From Poritiphilus flavus (GTDB taxonomy: Bacteria; Bacteroidota; Bacteroidia; Flavobacteriales; Flavobacteriaceae), in NCBI RefSeq assembly GCF_009901585.1, contig NZ_WXYO01000007.1, forward strand, positions 1 to 64,000: a stretch of 64,000 nt of DNA, given 5' to 3'. The position numbers were made by a program, and so were the translations under genes. Under the pieces are notes generated by a model, which saw only the letters and a list, made by a program, of their open reading frames with translations, was not told the DNA's origin and searched no databases. Of this stretch, positions 8,706-17,393 are shown one piece after another; within the stretch, counting starts at the first letter, position 1, and the number at the start of each line of letters is the position of its first letter.

Positions 8706-8734
8706 TTGCACCACTGATAAAATTTGTAATTTAG
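8706..8734 (+). promoter_or_regulatory. Candidate promoter for rocD
   Basis: TTG (8706-8708), an 18-nt spacer, then TAATTTAG (8727-8734), a seven of eight match to TAnnTTTG. It lies about 70 nt before the rocD ATG. Confidence 0.4.
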
Positions 8735-8802
8735 CCTTACTGCATGGATGATTTCTCTCCGTAAGAAGGAATTGCTGAAGTCTTATTTAAATTTTTAGAA
8801 TC

Positions 8803-10092
8803 ATGTCTGTAATGGAAAGAATCACTTCCGCAGATGCGATCGCTCTGGAAGAAAAGTACGGAGCGCAGAACTATCATCCGCTACCAGTTGTTTTGAGTAG
8901 GGGTGAAGGCGTCTATGTATGGGATGTGGAAGGTAAGAAATACTATGATTTCTTATCTGCCTATTCCGCGGTTAACCAGGGGCATTGCCACCCAAAGATC
9001 ATTGCTGCCTTAAAGGAACAGGCTGAAAATCTCACCCTTACTTCACGTGCATTTTACAACGATATGTTGGGAAGGTATGAGAAGTATATGTCGGAGTACT
9101 TTGGTTTTGATAGGGTACTACCCATGAATACCGGTGCTGAGGCGGTGGAAACAGCCATAAAGATCTCCAGGAAATGGGGATATGAGAAAAAGGGGATCCA
9201 TTCCAACCAGGCCAAGATAGTGGTGTGCCAGAATAATTTTCACGGGCGTACCATTACCATAATTTCGGCCTCGAATGACCCTATTGCCACGGAAAATTTC
9301 GGACCTTTTACGCCTGGTATATTGTCCATTCGTTACGATGATATCAATGCCTTGCGTGAAGCTCTTGAAGATCCGAATATTGCGGCATTCCTTGTAGAGC
9401 CTATTCAAGGTGAGGCAGGGGTCTATGTACCAGACGAAAACTATCTAAAAGAAGCCTACGATCTCTGCAAACAAAAAAATGTGTTATTCATCGCAGACGA
9501 GGTGCAAACCGGAATTGCCAGGACCGGAAGGCTTTTAGCTTCTTGTGGCGACTGTGGTTGTAGTGACAAGAATTGCAGTGGGGAGCCTGAAGTAAAGCCC
9601 GATGTGCTTATTTTGGGTAAGGCGCTTTCCGGAGGAGTGCTGCCAGTCTCCGCTGTGCTCGCGAACAATGAGGTCATGGAAGTAATCCGTCCCGGTAATC
9701 ACGGCTCTACCTTTGGAGGCAACCCGCTTGCCTGTGCAGTGGCCATGGCTGCCTTAGACGTGGTGAAAGAAGAGAACCTGGCGGAAAATGCGGAATATCT
9801 CGGAGAGATATTCAGGCAGGGAATGGAAAAACTGATGGCTAAATCCTCATTAGTCAAATTGGTTAGGGGTAAAGGATTGTTGAACGCGATAGTGATCAAC
9901 GATACTGAAGATAGTTCCACAGCCTGGGACATTTGTATAGCCCTTAAGGAAAACGGACTGCTGGCTAAACCCACCCATGGGAACATCATTCGCTTTGCGC
10001 CGCCACTGGTTATGACAGAGGAGGAACTCCTGGATTGCATCGCAATCATCAGTAAGACCATTCTTGATTTTGAAAAGAAAACTGGGCAATAA
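8803..10092 (+). CDS. rocD: Ornithine--oxo-acid aminotransferase
   Basis: A 429-residue class III pyridoxal-phosphate aminotransferase that turns ornithine and 2-oxoglutarate into glutamate 5-semialdehyde and glutamate, linking arginine and proline metabolism. Visible: the N-terminal [27 protein letters not shown] (phosphate site), [14 protein letters not shown] with the cofactor aspartate, [15 protein letters not shown] with the Schiff-base lysine, and [16 protein letters not shown] cysteine-rich insert ([11 protein letters not shown], about 247-257) is unusual for the wider family but I recall it in Bacteroidota homologues. It is monocistronic and ends in a strong terminator shared with rplS. 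Confidence 0.92.
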   Translation: MSVMERITSADAIALEEKYGAQNYHPLPVVLSRGEGVYVWDVEGKKYYDFLSAYSAVNQGHCHPKIIAALKEQAENLTLTSRAFYNDMLGRYEKYMSEYFGFDRVLPMNTGAEAVETAIKISRKWGYEKKGIHSNQAKIVVCQNNFHGRTITIISASNDPIATENFGPFTPGILSIRYDDINALREALEDPNIAAFLVEPIQGEAGVYVPDENYLKEAYDLCKQKNVLFIADEVQTGIARTGRLLASCGDCGCSDKNCSGEPEVKPDVLILGKALSGGVLPVSAVLANNEVMEVIRPGNHGSTFGGNPLACAVAMAALDVVKEENLAENAEYLGEIFRQGMEKLMAKSSLVKLVRGKGLLNAIVINDTEDSSTAWDICIALKENGLLAKPTHGNIIRFAPPLVMTEEELLDCIAIISKTILDFEKKTGQ

Positions 10093-10120
10093 ACACCATC
10101 CGGAAGAAAACAAGTCAAAT

Positions 10121-10155
10121 AAAAAACCCTGGCCTAGGCCAGGGTTTGATTTTTT
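10121..10155. terminator. Bidirectional terminator between rocD and rplS
   Basis: A perfect 24-nt palindrome (10124-10147) with arms AAACCCTGGCC. An A-run lies on the left and a T-rich stretch on the right, so it can end both converging transcripts. Confidence 0.8.
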
Positions 10156-10169
10156 ATCCGTTGGGGAGA

Positions 10170-10520
10170 TTAAGAACGTACTTCTTTGATCCTCGCTTTC
10201 TTACCGGTAAGACCCCTGAAGTAGAAAATACGAGCTCTTCGCACTTTTCCTTTCTTGTTTATCTCAATCTTTTGCAGCGCAGGCATATTGATCGGGAAGA
10301 TTCGCTCAACACCCACAGTTCCGGACATTTTGCGAATGGTAAAGGTCTCAGTAGCCCCGGTACCTCTTCTTTGAATAACTACTCCCTTGAAAAACTGGGT
10401 TCTTGTTTTTTCCCCTTCCTTGATCTCATAGTATACTGTGATGGTATCTCCGGATGAGAATTCAGGAAATTCTTTTTTTGGAACAAATTCGTTTTCAACA
10501 AATTTTACTAAAGATTCCAT
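10170..10520 (-). CDS. rplS: 50S ribosomal protein L19
   Basis: A 116-residue bL19, a large-subunit protein at the 30S-50S interface. The start MESLVKFVENEF, the middle KGVVIQRRGTG and the C-terminal RRARIFYFRGLTGKKARI are typical. The frame is open 13 codons further upstream, but homologues begin at the ATG at 10520. It has its own consensus promoter (10592-10621) and a 5' leader of about 65 nt with possible structure. It is not fused into the trmD transcript although trmD lies close by. Confidence 0.95.
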   Translation of the reverse strand: MESLVKFVENEFVPKKEFPEFSSGDTITVYYEIKEGEKTRTQFFKGVVIQRRGTGATETFTIRKMSGTVGVERIFPINMPALQKIEINKKGKVRRARIFYFRGLTGKKARIKEVRS

Positions 10521-10585
10521 GATATTTTGTTTAATGGGTTTGTCAAAACCAACATTCACGGACCTCGTCAGAGGTTGATTTTAAT
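10521..10585 (-). promoter_or_regulatory. Structured 5' leader of rplS
   Basis: Between the predicted transcription start and the ATG, the leader RNA can form a hairpin ACCUC-UGAC-GAGGU. The same ACC can instead pair with a GGU about 20 nt later, extended by UCA/UGA after a bulge. The two pairings exclude each other, as expected for an autoregulated ribosomal-protein leader. I recall that leader motifs have been proposed for flavobacterial L19, but I cannot check that this is one. Confidence 0.35.
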
Positions 10586-10591
10586 CGACTG

Positions 10592-10621
10592 CAAAAATAA
10601 TCAATAAATGTCAATCCACAA
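10592..10621 (-). promoter_or_regulatory. Consensus promoter of rplS
   Basis: On the minus strand: TTG (10619-10621), a 19-nt spacer, TATTTTTG (10592-10599). Both boxes match the Bacteroidota housekeeping consensus. Confidence 0.62.
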
Positions 10622-10652
10622 GTACCCGGCTTGCTTTTTTCCTATTTGTAAA

Positions 10653-10976
10653 TCAGGCCTGTAATAAACGGTATTGCCTGATGTACTGTAGTATCAGTAA
10701 AAGCAGCCCAACAGCAAATATCAAATAACACAATTCCTTGAGAATTATTGTGATCCCCTGATACAGCACCAGATCTTGAGGGCTGTCCGCTAAAAGGCCG
10801 GAGAAGGCACTCAGTCCACTGAGCATCAAGGTGGTCAGGCTACCTATAAGCATGAGGATAGCTGCCAGAGAGCGTCGCCTGAACAGTAAAATAACACAGG
10901 CTACCAATACAGCGAACTGCGTAAGGAAGCCAAGTATGTATCCAATGCCGTATAGGGTCAAATGATTTTCATCCAT
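10653..10976 (-). CDS. Small three-helix membrane protein, unknown function
   Basis: A 107-residue protein with three hydrophobic segments (about 12-32, 36-58 and 77-97) and a basic C-terminus; short charged loops separate the helices. I recognise no family. It lies between trmD and rplS on the same strand, 72 nt after trmD, and may be read from the trmD transcript. Confidence 0.6.
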   Translation of the reverse strand: MDENHLTLYGIGYILGFLTQFAVLVACVILLFRRRSLAAILMLIGSLTTLMLSGLSAFSGLLADSPQDLVLYQGITIILKELCYLIFAVGLLLLILQYIRQYRLLQA

Positions 10977-11048
10977 TTTTCTGCGGTTTTAATGCGTTGA
11001 CAGGAAATCTACCTGTTTCACATTACACTAACGCAAAAAGGCCCTGAC

Positions 11049-11726
11049 TTATTTTTCCAGGAGGTCTGGCCTTAATTCCTGTGTTCGTTTAAGCGCTTCC
11101 TCCTCACGCCATTTTTCAATCTCAGGGAAATTCCCTCCTAGTAAAACTTCGGGAACTTTTAGGCCCTTGTAATCTCTGGGCCGCGTATATACCGGTGGTG
11201 CCAGGAGATTGTCCTGGAAGGTATCCGTCAAGGCCGAAGTTTCGTCATTAAGCACACCGGGAAGCAGTCTGATGATAGAATCGCATAGCACCGCGGCTCC
11301 CAATTCACCGCCTGAAAGGACGTAGTCTCCGATGGAGATCTCACGGGTAACCAAAGTATCTCTTACCCTCTGATCCACTCCTTTGTAATGCCCGCAGAGA
11401 ATGATCAGGTTTTTCCGAAGTGACAAACTGTTGGCTGTTTTCTGATTCAGGGTTTCACCGTCAGGGGTTAGATAGATGACCTCGTCATAGGTTCTTTCCT
11501 TTTTTAGTGCAGTGATACATTTGTCAATAGGCTCAATCATTAAGACCATTCCGGCACCTCCGCCAAATTGGTAGTCGTCTACCTGCTTGTAGTTATCCTC
11601 GGTATAGTCCCTCAGGTTGTGCAAATGAACCTCCACCAAACCTTTTTCAATGGCCCTTTTTAGTATAGATGCCTCAAACGGACTTTTCAGGAGTTCCGGC
11701 AGAACCGTGATTATATCAATTCTCAT
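11049..11726 (-). CDS. trmD: tRNA (guanine-N1)-methyltransferase TrmD
   Basis: A 225-residue SPOUT methyltransferase that makes m1G37 in tRNAs reading codons with 5' C, protecting the reading frame. Seen: [18 protein letters not shown] at the start, [15 protein letters not shown], the trefoil-knot AdoMet site [11 protein letters not shown] and [14 protein letters not shown], and a C-terminal helical part. Length matches the family. It follows a GNAT gene by 27 nt and lies near rplS, as in many bacteria. Confidence 0.95.
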   Translation of the reverse strand: MRIDIITVLPELLKSPFEASILKRAIEKGLVEVHLHNLRDYTEDNYKQVDDYQFGGGAGMVLMIEPIDKCITALKKERTYDEVIYLTPDGETLNQKTANSLSLRKNLIILCGHYKGVDQRVRDTLVTREISIGDYVLSGGELGAAVLCDSIIRLLPGVLNDETSALTDTFQDNLLAPPVYTRPRDYKGLKVPEVLLGGNFPEIEKWREEEALKRTQELRPDLLEK

Positions 11727-11753
11727 GTCTGCAAAATACGATTTTCCTCAGGA

Positions 11754-12197
11754 TCAGCCTGCCGTCCAGAAATAATGGAAGCAATGGGAATCCTTTACCC
11801 AGCCCAGGCGTTCGTATAGCTTTTGGGCCGGATTATCTACCGCGGTCTCCAGCGCTAAACCTTTGTAGTTGTTCTCTATACAAAACTCCTTGGCCCTGTT
11901 CAGCAACAATTCACCAACTCCTTGTTTTCGAAAATTATGATCTACAAAAAGATCATTGAGAATGTAAACAGCCTGCATGCTTACTGAAGAAAAACTGGTG
12001 AATAATTGGGTAAAACCTATGGCAGTTTCATTGGAATAGGCCAAAAAAACCACCGTTTCTTCGCGATAAAAGCGATCTTCCAAGAATTTTACAGCACCGC
12101 TGAGATCAGACTTTTGCTCATAAAAGACCCTGTAGGCGTCGAACAGCGGGGCTAATTCCGGAATATCTGATTTGTTGGCTTTGCGGATGTTGATCAT
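11754..12197 (-). CDS. GNAT family N-acetyltransferase
   Basis: A 147-residue single-domain GNAT enzyme. The acetyl-CoA binding motif is LFVDHNFRKQGVGELLLNRA (about 85-104), followed by LALETAVDNPAQKLYERLGW, typical of small-molecule or protein N-acetyltransferases. The acceptor is unknown. It starts 14 nt after a minus-strand terminator hairpin and is 27 nt upstream of trmD, so it may share a transcript with trmD. Confidence 0.8.
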   Translation of the reverse strand: MINIRKANKSDIPELAPLFDAYRVFYEQKSDLSGAVKFLEDRFYREETVVFLAYSNETAIGFTQLFTSFSSVSMQAVYILNDLFVDHNFRKQGVGELLLNRAKEFCIENNYKGLALETAVDNPAQKLYERLGWVKDSHCFHYFWTAG

Positions 12198-12210
12198 ATC
12201 GATGCCATTA

Positions 12211-12233
12211 AAAAAGCTCCCCGGAGGGAGCTT
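12211..12233 (-). terminator. Terminator after the coiled-coil membrane protein gene
   Basis: Arms AAGCTCCC (12214-12221) and GGGAGCTT (12226-12233) with a 4-nt loop; read on the minus strand the stem is followed by TTTTT. It begins right after the stop at 12238. Confidence 0.7.
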
Positions 12234-12237
12234 ATCA

Positions 12238-12858
12238 TTATTTCATTTTTTTGTACTTGTTTATCTCATCCTGGAGTTGTCTGCTTATTCTTTGCTCCCT
12301 TTCCAGTGCCCTTCGTCGGTGATCCTCATATTCTGTCTCCAGTTCGCTAAGGTTGGATTTGGCAATCTGGGTCAGGATGTTACTTCTTCTGAATTTATAA
12401 ATAAAGAGAAGTAGCAACGCGAGCAACCCGGCAATGATGGTCCAGAGAATGCCGTTATAAGTTCCTTTTGAAACTTGTATACCCAGGAAAGACATACTAT
12501 CCTTTTCGGCGGTAACTGAATTCAGGTTGCTGGTAGTATCCTCCAGCTTTTTATTCAGTGATGATATGGTAGCCTCATGAGTGGCTATTGTAGCGTTCAG
12601 CTCAGATTTTTTAGCATTTGCAGCGTTGATCGAATCTATGACGTTCTTTCTCAGTTTGTCCAGATTAATTACCCGAACCACCTCATATCGCTTTCCCTCA
12701 GCCCGGTAATTCCCGGACTTCTTGTAAATGAATTCAAACTGGCTGTCTATAGAGCCCTGGTCCAGGGAAAGTTCCTGCTGCGCCCCCGCATCTTGAGCAT
12801 ACTGTAAGTTAAAGGTCCACAAAGCAATTATAATGGATAGTATTTTATAACCCTTCAT
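12238..12858 (-). CDS. Signal-anchored coiled-coil membrane protein, unknown function
   Basis: A 206-residue protein with a signal peptide (about 1-21), a short beta-like region with a GKRYEVVRVI stretch, a coiled coil (about 80-120, SSLNKKLEDTTSNLNSV), one membrane helix (about 133-156) and a second, strongly charged coiled coil to the end. It is probably an inner-membrane protein with coiled coils on both sides. I recall homologues in Flavobacteriaceae carrying the name tRNA (guanine-N1)-methyltransferase, apparently copied from nearby trmD; no methyltransferase motif is present here, so that name should not be used. It has its own terminator. Confidence 0.7.
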   Translation of the reverse strand: MKGYKILSIIIALWTFNLQYAQDAGAQQELSLDQGSIDSQFEFIYKKSGNYRAEGKRYEVVRVINLDKLRKNVIDSINAANAKKSELNATIATHEATISSLNKKLEDTTSNLNSVTAEKDSMSFLGIQVSKGTYNGILWTIIAGLLALLLLFIYKFRRSNILTQIAKSNLSELETEYEDHRRRALEREQRISRQLQDEINKYKKMK

Positions 12859-12997
12859 TTGTAGTTATTCTTGTATTATTAAATGATTTAGAGTGAGGCT
12901 AAAGTACTTCAATAAAATCAATTAAGAAAAAAATTCAACCACAACGTTTATCGCCCCCCGATAGGGACTTTAAACTTTCTGCCTCCGGTCAAAGGTA

Positions 12998-14449
12998 TTA
13001 ATAGTAAGTGAAACGGCGGACTTTTGCAATGTATTTTGCAAGCCTGATCACCTGATGGGCATAGCCGTACTCGTTGTCATACCAGACATACAAAATCAGG
13101 TTTTTGCCATCGGGGGATACAATGGTGGCCGTGCTGTCGTAAATGGCGGGAGCGGAGGTCCCGATAATATCGGTAGACACCAGCTCGTTGCTCAGTGAAT
13201 ATTTGATCTGCTCTACAAGATCGCCTTCCAGGGCGTATTTCTTTACAATGGTATTCAGGCTTTCCTTAGAGGTCTTGTGCTTTACTTCCAGGTTGAGTAT
13301 GGCCAGGGATCCGTTGGGTACCGGCACCCGTATGGCATTAGAGGTAAGCTTGCCTTCCAGGTTGGGTAATGCCTTGGCCACGGCTTGGCCTGCACCGGTT
13401 TCGGTAATGACCATATTCAAGGCTGCTGCCCTTCCGCGTCTGTATTTGCCGTGCATATTGTCTACCAGGTTCTGGTCGTTGGTATAGGCATGAATGGTTT
13501 CCAGATGTCCTTTTTTAATACCCAGGGAATCGTCCACTACCTTGAGGATTGGCGTGATGGCATTAGTAGTGCAGGAAGCCGCGGAATAGATCGAGGTGAT
13601 ATCCGGATCGAATTCCTTCTGATTAACGCCGTGTACAATATTCGGTACTTCCTTTCCGGGAGCTGTAAGCAACGTTTTGGACACACCTTTGGCTTTCAGA
13701 TGACGCCCCAGACCTTTTTTGTCCCTATAGGCTCCGGTATTGTCAATGACCAAGGCATCGTTGATGCCGTATTTGATATAGTCTATTTCTTCCGGTTTTT
13801 GGGCGTTGATAAGGTGTACGGTGGTCCCGTTTATGATAAGGGCTTTGTTCTGATAGTCTGCATCAACCGTTCCCATAAACTGTCCGTGAACGGAGTCTGT
13901 ACGCAGTAAAGTGGCTCTTTTTTCCAGGATCTCTTCGGTAAACTCACCCCTGGTAACAATTGCCCTTAGGCGTAATTGATTTCCTTTTCCGGTTTTCGCC
14001 ATTAATTCACGGGCCAAAAGTCGTCCTATCCTTCCAAAACCATAGAGCACTACATCTTTAGGGACAATTTCTTTGGTATCGTTCGCTCCCTTGAGCTTGT
14101 CAAGTACAAAGGCCTTTACATTGTGGTAGTTGTTATGATCATCGGTATGATATTCATAGGTTAACTTTCCAATATCAAGCTTTGAAGGTGGTAGTTTAAT
14201 GTCGCCAATAGCCCTTAGGATCTCTACCGAATCAAAAATAGAGATGGGCTTTTGGACAAATTCGCCGGCATACTCATGCAGGTTTATGATATCGCTGACG
14301 TTCTTGTCGATGATCTGATTCTTGAAAAGGACTACCTCAATGGCCTTGTCATACCAGAGGTCGCTTACGATCTTAATAAACTCGGTAGTTGCCTTTCGTC
14401 TGTCTGCCTGAAAAGCTAGCTCCTTTTCATAAGATTTGATGCTGTTCAT
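12998..14449 (-). CDS. gap: Glyceraldehyde-3-phosphate dehydrogenase, long form
   Basis: A 483-residue GAPDH, about 145 residues longer than the classic enzyme (near 335). It oxidises glyceraldehyde 3-phosphate to 1,3-bisphosphoglycerate with NAD(P). An N-terminal extension of about 130 residues precedes the Rossmann motif YGFGRIGR (136-143); the catalytic cysteine is in SAASCTTNAITP (C293), and the C-terminus has WYDNEYGYAHQV. Nothing in the extension is a domain I know, though I recall the long form as common in Bacteroidota. It is a single gene with its own consensus promoter. Confidence 0.9.
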   Translation of the reverse strand: MNSIKSYEKELAFQADRRKATTEFIKIVSDLWYDKAIEVVLFKNQIIDKNVSDIINLHEYAGEFVQKPISIFDSVEILRAIGDIKLPPSKLDIGKLTYEYHTDDHNNYHNVKAFVLDKLKGANDTKEIVPKDVVLYGFGRIGRLLARELMAKTGKGNQLRLRAIVTRGEFTEEILEKRATLLRTDSVHGQFMGTVDADYQNKALIINGTTVHLINAQKPEEIDYIKYGINDALVIDNTGAYRDKKGLGRHLKAKGVSKTLLTAPGKEVPNIVHGVNQKEFDPDITSIYSAASCTTNAITPILKVVDDSLGIKKGHLETIHAYTNDQNLVDNMHGKYRRGRAAALNMVITETGAGQAVAKALPNLEGKLTSNAIRVPVPNGSLAILNLEVKHKTSKESLNTIVKKYALEGDLVEQIKYSLSNELVSTDIIGTSAPAIYDSTATIVSPDGKNLILYVWYDNEYGYAHQVIRLAKYIAKVRRFTYY

Positions 14450-14474
14450 TAATTGTAGGGTTTAATTTTTGTTG

Positions 14475-14506
14475 CAAAATTATTCATTTCAAACGTTTTC
14501 GTCCAA
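14475..14506 (-). promoter_or_regulatory. Consensus promoter of gap
   Basis: On the minus strand: TTG (14504-14506), a 21-nt spacer, TAATTTTG (14475-14482), about 25 nt before the ATG. Confidence 0.6.
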
Positions 14507-14517
14507 GGAATTTGAAC

Positions 14518-14546
14518 AAAAAAAAGCACCCTTTGCAGAGTGCTTT
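14518..14546 (-). terminator. Terminator after the HtrA protease gene
   Basis: Arms AAAGCAC and GTGCTTT with further imperfect pairing inside; on the minus strand the stem is followed by a run of eight T. It ends the protease transcript just upstream of the gap promoter. Confidence 0.7.
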
Positions 14547-14565
14547 ACTATAATGCTTTGTTCAA

Positions 14566-15957
14566 TTATTGGAATATAAGCCTTTCGCGCTCCCCATCTT
14601 CGTTGAGCATGGTGATACTCGTTTTTCCATACCTGGAGATCTCACCGAAGAGTCGGCGTGCATCCTGAATATCTTTTACCTCCTTATCGTCTACTGCAAC
14701 GATTATCTTGCCCTGAAGCCCATAACCCCTGTAAGTTTCCGGCACCCCGGTTATCTTGACGCCTTTTTTGGTTTTATAGGTCTTTTGATCGTCTTTTGAA
14801 AGATTCTTGACTTCCAGTCCCATTACAGGAACAACAAGGGACTGCCTCGCTTTCAACATTACCGGAATGGTGAGCAGATCTCCTTCTCGCTTCACTTTGA
14901 CCTGTACTTCATCTCCAGGCCTTTTGGAAGAAATATATCCTGTAAGATCAGCAAATCGCCTTACTTTAACATCGTCAATTTGTCTTATAATATCGCCGGA
15001 TTGCAAACCTGCCTCTGCGGCACCGGAGTCTTCCACCACATTGTCAATATATACTCCATCAATTTCGTTGACACCCTTCTCAACCGCATAGGGTGTATTT
15101 ACTGGAATGGTATTGATGCCCAGAATTCCGTTTTGTACGTTCCCATACTCCATGATATCCTCAACTACCTTCTTGGCAATATTACTTGGAACGGCAAAAG
15201 AATAGCCTACATAAGACCCTGTTTGCGAGGTGATCGCGGTATTGATCCCTATAAGGTCTCCATTGGTATTTACAAGCGCACCCCCGCTATTTCCCGGATT
15301 TACAGCCGCATCTGTCTGAATAAAAGACTGCCTTCTACCCAGATCCCGGGCTTTTGCACTCACAATACCGGCCGTAACCGTAGAAGTTAGGTTGAACGGA
15401 TTGCCAACCGCCAGCACCCATTCCCCGATCTTGGCATTATCTGAGTCCCCAAATGCAAGGTATGGAAGGCCCGTTTCAGCTTCAATCTTGATCAGGGCGA
15501 TATCGGTATTCTGATCGGCCCCTATGATCTCTGCATCGTAGGTTTTATTGTTGTTAAGGGTAACCTTAACTTCTTTGGCTTTTGCTATAACGTGATTATT
15601 GGTTACTATATAACCGTCGGGTGAAATGATCACACCAGATCCGGTACCTACCTGAGGCTGCTGATTGCGTTCCGTACCATAGAAAAAGTCCCAAAGACTT
15701 CCGGAACCACTGCTCATAGTAACATTTTTTACGTGTACCACGGCATTTACCGTGTTTTCAGCTGCTATGGTAAAATCTACTTCGTTAATGCCAGACCCCT
15801 TATTAGAGGTGGGTGTATTGCTGGTAGTAAAAACGGGCATTTTGTCATCTGTAGAGACCAGCTGATAATCGGTTTTTTCAAAAAAAAGTTTGTAGGCTCC
15901 TAGGGTTATCGCTCCTGCAAAAAGGGCCATGAGGAGCAAACTTGCAATTTTCTTCAT
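14566..15957 (-). CDS. HtrA/DegP family periplasmic serine protease
   Basis: A 463-residue Do-type protease that degrades misfolded envelope proteins. It has an N-terminal hydrophobic anchor or signal (about 5-22), then a trypsin-like domain with the catalytic triad H122 (VTNNHVI), D152 (NTDIALI) and S224 (PGNSGGALV), then a clear PDZ domain (about 270-370, IDGVYIDNVVEDSGAAEAGLQ) and a weaker second PDZ-like region to the end. Layout and length match DegP/DegQ/HtrA; I cannot say which orthologue, so no symbol is given. It is monocistronic, with a terminator at 14518-14546. Confidence 0.9.
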   Translation of the reverse strand: MKKIASLLLMALFAGAITLGAYKLFFEKTDYQLVSTDDKMPVFTTSNTPTSNKGSGINEVDFTIAAENTVNAVVHVKNVTMSSGSGSLWDFFYGTERNQQPQVGTGSGVIISPDGYIVTNNHVIAKAKEVKVTLNNNKTYDAEIIGADQNTDIALIKIEAETGLPYLAFGDSDNAKIGEWVLAVGNPFNLTSTVTAGIVSAKARDLGRRQSFIQTDAAVNPGNSGGALVNTNGDLIGINTAITSQTGSYVGYSFAVPSNIAKKVVEDIMEYGNVQNGILGINTIPVNTPYAVEKGVNEIDGVYIDNVVEDSGAAEAGLQSGDIIRQIDDVKVRRFADLTGYISSKRPGDEVQVKVKREGDLLTIPVMLKARQSLVVPVMGLEVKNLSKDDQKTYKTKKGVKITGVPETYRGYGLQGKIIVAVDDKEVKDIQDARRLFGEISRYGKTSITMLNEDGERERLIFQ

Positions 15958-16068
15958 TTCTACTTAAGTTTTTTTAAATTTTTCCGCATGTTAAAATTAA
16001 CAGTTTTCGTGCTTCTATATTTTGCTTTAACGACTTTTTAACTGCTAAAATAAGCTTAAATAAAGTAC

Positions 16069-16076
16069 TATCTTTG
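16069..16076 (+). promoter_or_regulatory. Candidate -7 box upstream of dapF
   Basis: TATCTTTG matches TAnnTTTG exactly, 16 nt before the dapF ATG. No TTG is seen at the usual distance upstream. Confidence 0.4.
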
Positions 16077-16092
16077 TTGCTTATCGCAGAGG

Positions 16093-16869
16093 ATGAATTA
16101 CACATTCTTTAAATATCAGGGCACGGGTAACGATTTCGTAATGATCGACAATCGGGATAAATCCTTCCCCAAAGATAATGCCAAATTGGTGAAGCACTTT
16201 TGCGATCGCAGGTTCGGGATAGGCGCGGATGGGCTGATACTACTGGAAGATGACGAAGCGTCTGATTTCCGGATGATCTACTTCAATGCAGACGGCAATC
16301 CCGGCAGTATGTGTGGGAATGGAGGAAGGTGTGCGGTTGCCTTTGCGAATTTCCTGGGCATAATAAAAGACAAAACAACCTTTATGGCCGTGGACGGACT
16401 GCATCAGGCAGAGATCAACAAGAGCCAGGTAAGGCTTTATATGCAGGATGTTTCGGAGATCAGGGAAAAACCTCAGGCGGTATTTCTCGATACCGGTTCT
16501 CCACATCACATACAATTAGTTGAGGGGCTTGAGGATTTTGACGTATTTAAAGAGGGCCAAAGACTGCGCTATACCATCTACGGCGAATCCGGAAGCAATA
16601 TCAATTTTGTGGAACAACAAAGCAAAGATGTTTTCGCTGTCAGAACCTATGAACGGGGGGTAGAAGACGAAACTTTGTCCTGTGGTACAGGGGTAACCGC
16701 TGTCGCCCTGGCGATGCACAAGTCCGGAAAAACGAAAAATAACCAGGTAACTGTAAAAACCAGGGGAGGGGATCTACATGTAGCCTTTGTAAACGGAGGA
16801 GGTACTTATACTTCCATCTATCTTGAAGGACCGGCAGAACAGGTATATAAGGGCCAGATATCATGGTGA
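16093..16869 (+). CDS. dapF: Diaminopimelate epimerase
   Basis: A 258-residue enzyme that converts LL- to meso-diaminopimelate for lysine and peptidoglycan. The two catalytic cysteines are clear: C74 in SMCGNGGRC and C197 in ETLSCGTGVTAV. The N-terminal FFKYQGTGNDFVMIDN is also typical. It is the first gene of dapF-GNAT-mltG, all linked to the cell wall or lying in tight spacing; the GNAT start overlaps its end by 7 nt. dapA, an earlier enzyme of this pathway, lies about 20 kb away in the window. Confidence 0.95.
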   Translation: MNYTFFKYQGTGNDFVMIDNRDKSFPKDNAKLVKHFCDRRFGIGADGLILLEDDEASDFRMIYFNADGNPGSMCGNGGRCAVAFANFLGIIKDKTTFMAVDGLHQAEINKSQVRLYMQDVSEIREKPQAVFLDTGSPHHIQLVEGLEDFDVFKEGQRLRYTIYGESGSNINFVEQQSKDVFAVRTYERGVEDETLSCGTGVTAVALAMHKSGKTKNNQVTVKTRGGDLHVAFVNGGGTYTSIYLEGPAEQVYKGQISW

Positions 16870-17387
16870 ACTTAAAAGGGGAACATATTTACCTAAGGGC
16901 CCTGGAACCTGAAGATCTGGATTTTTTGTACGAACTGGAGAACAATCCTGATATCTGGGAGATCAGCGGTACAGTTGCTCCCTATTCCAAACATGTTCTC
17001 AAACTTTATCTGGAAAATGCACATAGGGATATTTACGAAGTAAAGCAGTTGCGACTTTGTATTTGCAATGGCTCAGATGATTTAGTAGGTTTGATAGACC
17101 TTTTTGATTTTGACCCAAAAAACAGGAGGGCCGGAATAGGTATTGTAATAAGGAATGAAAAGGACCGAAACAAAGGAATGGGGGCAGAGGCCATTGAGTT
17201 GTTGTACAAATACGCCTTTTCTATACTCAACTTAAGGCAATTGTACGCCAATGTTGGTGAAAACAATACGGCGAGTCGCAATTTGTTCGAGAAATTGGGT
17301 TTTGAACAGACAGGGATCAAAAAGGACTGGGTACTGTCCGGGGGAAGCTTTAAAAACGAAATCGTTTATCAGAAGATCAATAATTAG
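16863..17387 (+). CDS. GNAT family N-acetyltransferase (RimJ/RimL-like)
   Basis: A 174-residue acetyltransferase of the RimJ/RimL/SpeG type: LRALEPEDLDFLYELENNP at the start, RNEKDRNKGMGAEAIELL as acetyl-CoA site (about 98-115), and LRQLYANVGENNTASRNLFE near the end. Family members acetylate protein N-termini or polyamines; the substrate here is not known. It overlaps dapF by 7 nt and is followed by mltG after 6 nt, so it is in their operon. Confidence 0.83.
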   Translation: MVNLKGEHIYLRALEPEDLDFLYELENNPDIWEISGTVAPYSKHVLKLYLENAHRDIYEVKQLRLCICNGSDDLVGLIDLFDFDPKNRRAGIGIVIRNEKDRNKGMGAEAIELLYKYAFSILNLRQLYANVGENNTASRNLFEKLGFEQTGIKKDWVLSGGSFKNEIVYQKINN

Positions 17388-17393
17388 AAATTA

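Noticed and set aside
13385-13909. Plus-strand frame of 174 codons over gap
   Set aside because: It is antisense to the GAPDH core and results from codon bias.
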